A stretch of DNA of 64,000 nucleotides from a virus. The notes beneath the pieces are model-generated. The model was not told where the DNA came from, did no database searches, and was given only the letters and a program-made list of their open reading frames with translations. This document shows positions 61,196 to 64,000 of this stretch, piece after piece (position 1 is the first letter of the stretch; each line of letters starts with the position of its first letter). The position numbers were made by a program, and so were the translations under genes. The stretch lies in IMG/VR virus record IMGVR_UViG_3300021376_000051, positions 1 to 64,000 of that record; one strand, written 5' to 3'.

Positions 61196-62916
61196 TAGTG
61201 TGTCTCCGACCAGTTGTTACCGATCTTGTATTCAGCTTCGATTAGACAATTACACTTCATTAGATCACCAGCAGTGGTTGCTGATTCACAGATTATATTA
61301 CCAATCTTGTGAGCATACTCTGGATCACACTCTAGCTGAAGCTCGTCATGGACTGAGGCTACCCAAGCAAACTTGGATGGTCCTACTTCTAGTTGCAATC
61401 TATGATTAGCAACACAAGCCCAAGCCTTGGCAATGTGAGCACCCGATGACTGGAGCAAGGTATTGAGAGCAGCATGTTCCTTACGAACAGGGATAGGTCG
61501 CCATCCAAATGGCTTGACAACACCATCACTGAGGGTAGAGAAACGACACTGATCAATAAGCTTCTTGAGTCCGGGAATGTTTGACAACAACTTATTCTTT
61601 ACTTGCTTTGCCTTGTAGGTAGAGCAACCAATAGTCTTGCCAAACTTCTCATCGCCACCACCATACAAGAAACAATAGATTGCAGTCTTGGCTGTGGATC
61701 TAGACTCTAGTTCCATAGCCTTTTGGTTGTGTGTATGGACATCACCTTCGCATACTTCCTTGGCATAGGTTCCCCCGTCGTATGGATGTAGGTAATGTGC
61801 CAGCATCCGTAGCTCAAGACCCTTGAGGTCAGAGCCTACCAGTACCCACCCATCCCGTGGCTTGAATAGAGCACGGGCACGGGGATCTGAGTGAACCTGT
61901 TGCATGTTAGGTTCCTTAGCAGACATTCTGCCAGTAACAGTACCCAGGATATTTACATAGCCGTGGATACGATTGTCTCGACTTGTCTTGGCTCGGCTAA
62001 CCCAATCAGATACTTGACCCATCAACTTGATAAGGTCGAAATACTTGCACAGAGTCTTTGCTTCTGGATATTCTAGTTGAGATAGAACATCATGGTCAAC
62101 CTTTGGGTTTCCCTTGTCTGTTTCTGGTGGTTCCCAACCATACTTTTCCTGTAGTCTTTCAGCAATTTGCTGACGAGAACCAGGATTAAACACCTCAATT
62201 TTATCCTTGAGTTGTTTACCAGTTTTCTCAGAGACTCGCTTGATAATCTTGTCCGGGAAGATGCGTCGCATTTCATCTTCAATCTGTGACTTTTCAATCA
62301 ACAGTTCCATCTCAAGATTCTCTGCCCTGTCTAGATCAAAACTAAAACCATTCTCTACCTGACCAGAGATCATGTCAGCAACAACATGCTCCATCTTGAT
62401 TGCTCTTGAGTATGTTTCCCAATACTTAGAGCTAGTCAAGTGGTTGTAAAGCTTAGCAGTTACAACAGAATCCTGCAAGCAATAGTCACCCATCTCCTTA
62501 GAGTATGCATCCCAACCACCTTGGTAGTCAGACTTACATTCCTTTAGGTATTCACCCCAGGATCTAAGTGAGTTACTTTGGTCAGCTGTTGGCGGTGTTT
62601 CTGGATACATCATTCTGGCTAGAATAAGAGTATCAATTACACCAGTAAATGGTTCCTTGTTTAGTGGACCATACAATCTTTCAATCAGTGGGATATCAAA
62701 CCCATAGATGTTATGACCAACAATTGTATCTGCTTGTCTTAGTAGTTCAATACCAACTTCAAGGTTGTCTTGTTCAAACAGGAATGAATCTCCTGATAGA
62801 ATATCAACAATAGATAAGCACCAGATCTTGCTGCCTTCCTTGATATAAGTCTTCTTTTTACCAGCAATTACTTCATTGAGTCCATCTGCTTCGATGTCAA
62901 ATGCTAATATTTTCAT
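61195..62916 (-). CDS. Family A DNA polymerase (T7 gp5-like)
   Basis: A 573-residue replicative polymerase. The N-terminal proofreading exonuclease has LAFDIEADGLNE (residue 4), VGHNIYGFDIPLIERL (about 70) and YCLQDSVVTAKL (about 150). The polymerase half has motif A VGSDLKGLELRMLAHYL (about 362), motif B STAKTAIYCFLYGGGDEKFG (about 408) and motif C VASVHDELQLECDP (about 523). It is shorter than T7 gp5 (704); the thioredoxin-binding-loop region appears compact, so its processivity partner may differ. It overlaps the primase-helicase by 20 bases. Confidence 0.96.
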   Translation of the reverse strand: MKILAFDIEADGLNEVIAGKKKTYIKEGSKIWCLSIVDILSGDSFLFEQDNLEVGIELLRQADTIVGHNIYGFDIPLIERLYGPLNKEPFTGVIDTLILARMMYPETPPTADQSNSLRSWGEYLKECKSDYQGGWDAYSKEMGDYCLQDSVVTAKLYNHLTSSKYWETYSRAIKMEHVVADMISGQVENGFSFDLDRAENLEMELLIEKSQIEDEMRRIFPDKIIKRVSEKTGKQLKDKIEVFNPGSRQQIAERLQEKYGWEPPETDKGNPKVDHDVLSQLEYPEAKTLCKYFDLIKLMGQVSDWVSRAKTSRDNRIHGYVNILGTVTGRMSAKEPNMQQVHSDPRARALFKPRDGWVLVGSDLKGLELRMLAHYLHPYDGGTYAKEVCEGDVHTHNQKAMELESRSTAKTAIYCFLYGGGDEKFGKTIGCSTYKAKQVKNKLLSNIPGLKKLIDQCRFSTLSDGVVKPFGWRPIPVRKEHAALNTLLQSSGAHIAKAWACVANHRLQLEVGPSKFAWVASVHDELQLECDPEYAHKIGNIICESATTAGDLMKCNCLIEAEYKIGNNWSETH

Positions 62917-64000
62917 GGCGATAAATTACTTCTCCTTCCGGTGTTACAACGAACGGTACATCCATAAGCTTGGCTGTTTGGTCGTTGTAATACAAAGCGG
63001 TAGAGATACCACGACGGCCACCCTTACGGTTCTTTAGTACACGAATGTTAGTTGTGTTAGAGATAAGAGGATCAGGATGCTGAGCATTACGCTCTAGTGC
63101 AAACACATTGTCAGAGATCTGTGCAAGAGAACCAGAGCCACGAAGGTCATTGAGATTGATACGATCACCCTCGTCTACATTTTTGTCTGTCTTCTTGATA
63201 TGAGCAATGACATGGATAGTAACACCAGTACGCTCAACCAGCTCTCGTAGCTTTTTCATTACTGAATCTAGAACAAGTCTTTCGTCGTTTCCGTAATCAG
63301 TCCCAGCAGATAGGAGCATATTGCCCAGAAGGGTAATATGATCAAGGATGATAATACGACAATCAAGACCAACAGCCATGTACTCAAGACGATTAATAAT
63401 GTTAGTAATATTAGAATTACCAATGTGGTCATAGAGATAAAGAGATTTCCCAGCGATCTCAGCCTTAGCGATTTTGTATTCTTCATCTGTTAGGTTGTCC
63501 TCTACCATATCAACGGTAGCTTTGTTGTTCTTCTTTCTTAGTTCATTAAGCTGACGCTGAGACATGATCTTGCGTACAGGCTTACCAATCTTAGATGAGA
63601 TTAGGTCATCTACAGTTTGCTCTGGAGATTCTTCAAGGAACACAGCACCAACATTTCTGTTGTGGTTTAGATGATCCATGATAAGCTCACGAATGATTGT
63701 TGACTTACCATGACCAGTTGCTGAGGTCCATAGGTTTAGTCTACCAGAGTCTTGACCAATCATAAATGTAGTTAGAGAATCCCAAGGATACTCGTAGACA
63801 TCATTGTTATGCTTGGTTGATTCAGATACTACCTGACTAACATGAAGGATTGAGTCTGGTGAATATGATTGTGCATTCCAGTATGCTTGTAGCAACTGAG
63901 CAGTCTCAGCATTAACCAGCATCTCATTTGGATCCTTGCGAGGCAGAGCCATGATCTTTACCTTGCCGGGTGGAAGAATCTCTGCAACCTCACGCGCAGC
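62897..64000 (-). CDS. Primase-helicase (gp4-like), 5' end outside the window
   Basis: The frame is open to the window edge (368 codons seen), so the gene is partial. The first visible residues, AAREVAEILPPGKVKIMALP then RKDPNEML, are the end of a TOPRIM primase domain as in T7 gp4 (KDANE). The helicase half follows: LWTSATGHGKSTIIREL (Walker A), AVFLEESPEQTVDDL, DCRIIILDHITLLG (Walker B), HVIAHIKKTDK and LNDLRGSGSLAQISDNVFAL. It would unwind DNA and prime lagging strands for the family A polymerase. The ATG at 63952 is internal and not the start. Confidence 0.95.
   Translation of the reverse strand, partial: AAREVAEILPPGKVKIMALPRKDPNEMLVNAETAQLLQAYWNAQSYSPDSILHVSQVVSESTKHNNDVYEYPWDSLTTFMIGQDSGRLNLWTSATGHGKSTIIRELIMDHLNHNRNVGAVFLEESPEQTVDDLISSKIGKPVRKIMSQRQLNELRKKNNKATVDMVEDNLTDEEYKIAKAEIAGKSLYLYDHIGNSNITNIINRLEYMAVGLDCRIIILDHITLLGNMLLSAGTDYGNDERLVLDSVMKKLRELVERTGVTIHVIAHIKKTDKNVDEGDRINLNDLRGSGSLAQISDNVFALERNAQHPDPLISNTTNIRVLKNRKGGRRGISTALYYNDQTAKLMDVPFVVTPEGEVIYRHENISI

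Noticed and set aside
1-64000. The window as a complete circular or end-to-end genome
   Set aside because: The primase-helicase frame runs off base 64000 and would run into the terminator at 12-35 if joined to base 1, giving no primase domain.
1-64000. CRISPR arrays, insertion sequences, integrase or lysogeny genes
   Set aside because: No regular direct-repeat/spacer array, transposase, integrase or repressor-like protein was seen on either strand.

Overview
The window is a 64 kb piece of a T7-like podovirus genome (Caudoviricetes, Autographivirales-like). Every gene I can support lies on the minus strand. Diagnostic genes are a single-subunit T7-type RNA polymerase, a T7-type primase-helicase, a family A DNA polymerase, a 5'-3' exonuclease, and a T7-ordered virion module: portal, scaffold, capsid, tail tubular A and B, gp17-like fibre, terminases and internal virion proteins. 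Most of the sequence is AT-rich. The ThyX signature, the monomeric class II ribonucleotide reductase and a set of tiny basic/cysteine proteins resemble aquatic (cyanophage/roseophage-like) podoviruses. The host cannot be named from sequence alone. The primase-helicase reading frame is still open at base 64000, and bases 1 and 64000 do not join into a sensible gene, so the genome extends beyond the window.

Layout in the direction of transcription (high to low coordinates). 64.0-57.2 kb: replication and nucleotide genes (primase-helicase, DNA polymerase, HNH-like protein, dNMP kinase, exonuclease, class II RNR). 57.2-35.2 kb: virion and packaging genes (portal, small basic proteins, fibre/appendage proteins, scaffold, capsid, tail tubular A/B, tail fibre, small membrane proteins, terminases, sulfotransferase-like protein, gp14-like protein). 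35.2-15.3 kb: three very large presumed ejection proteins of 1326, 1138 and 4172 residues. The largest contains a DEDDy exonuclease domain and possibly a degenerate or divergent RNA polymerase palm. 15.3-11.75 kb: a GC-rich island with a second, compact single-subunit RNA polymerase and three small genes, two of which share a duplicated structured leader. 11.75-10.9 kb: no convincing coding sequence, but a dense array of hairpins, a GNRA tetraloop and an H-type pseudoknot that look like one large structured RNA of about 850 nt. 10.8-6.2 kb: small early-type genes, a DUF932 protein and ThyX. 6.2-0 kb: the canonical RNA polymerase, metallophosphatase, SSB-like protein, RusA resolvase, a deaminase-like protein and a tRNA-Ile.

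The genes make a lytic programme: early small genes and RNA polymerase(s), nucleotide synthesis and DNA replication, then structure, packaging and ejection. Seven minus-strand terminator-like hairpins punctuate it. The most unusual parts are the large structured RNA next to the GC-rich island, the second compact polymerase with its duplicated leader, and the 4172-residue virion protein. I saw no recognisable endolysin, integrase, CRISPR array or insertion sequence.
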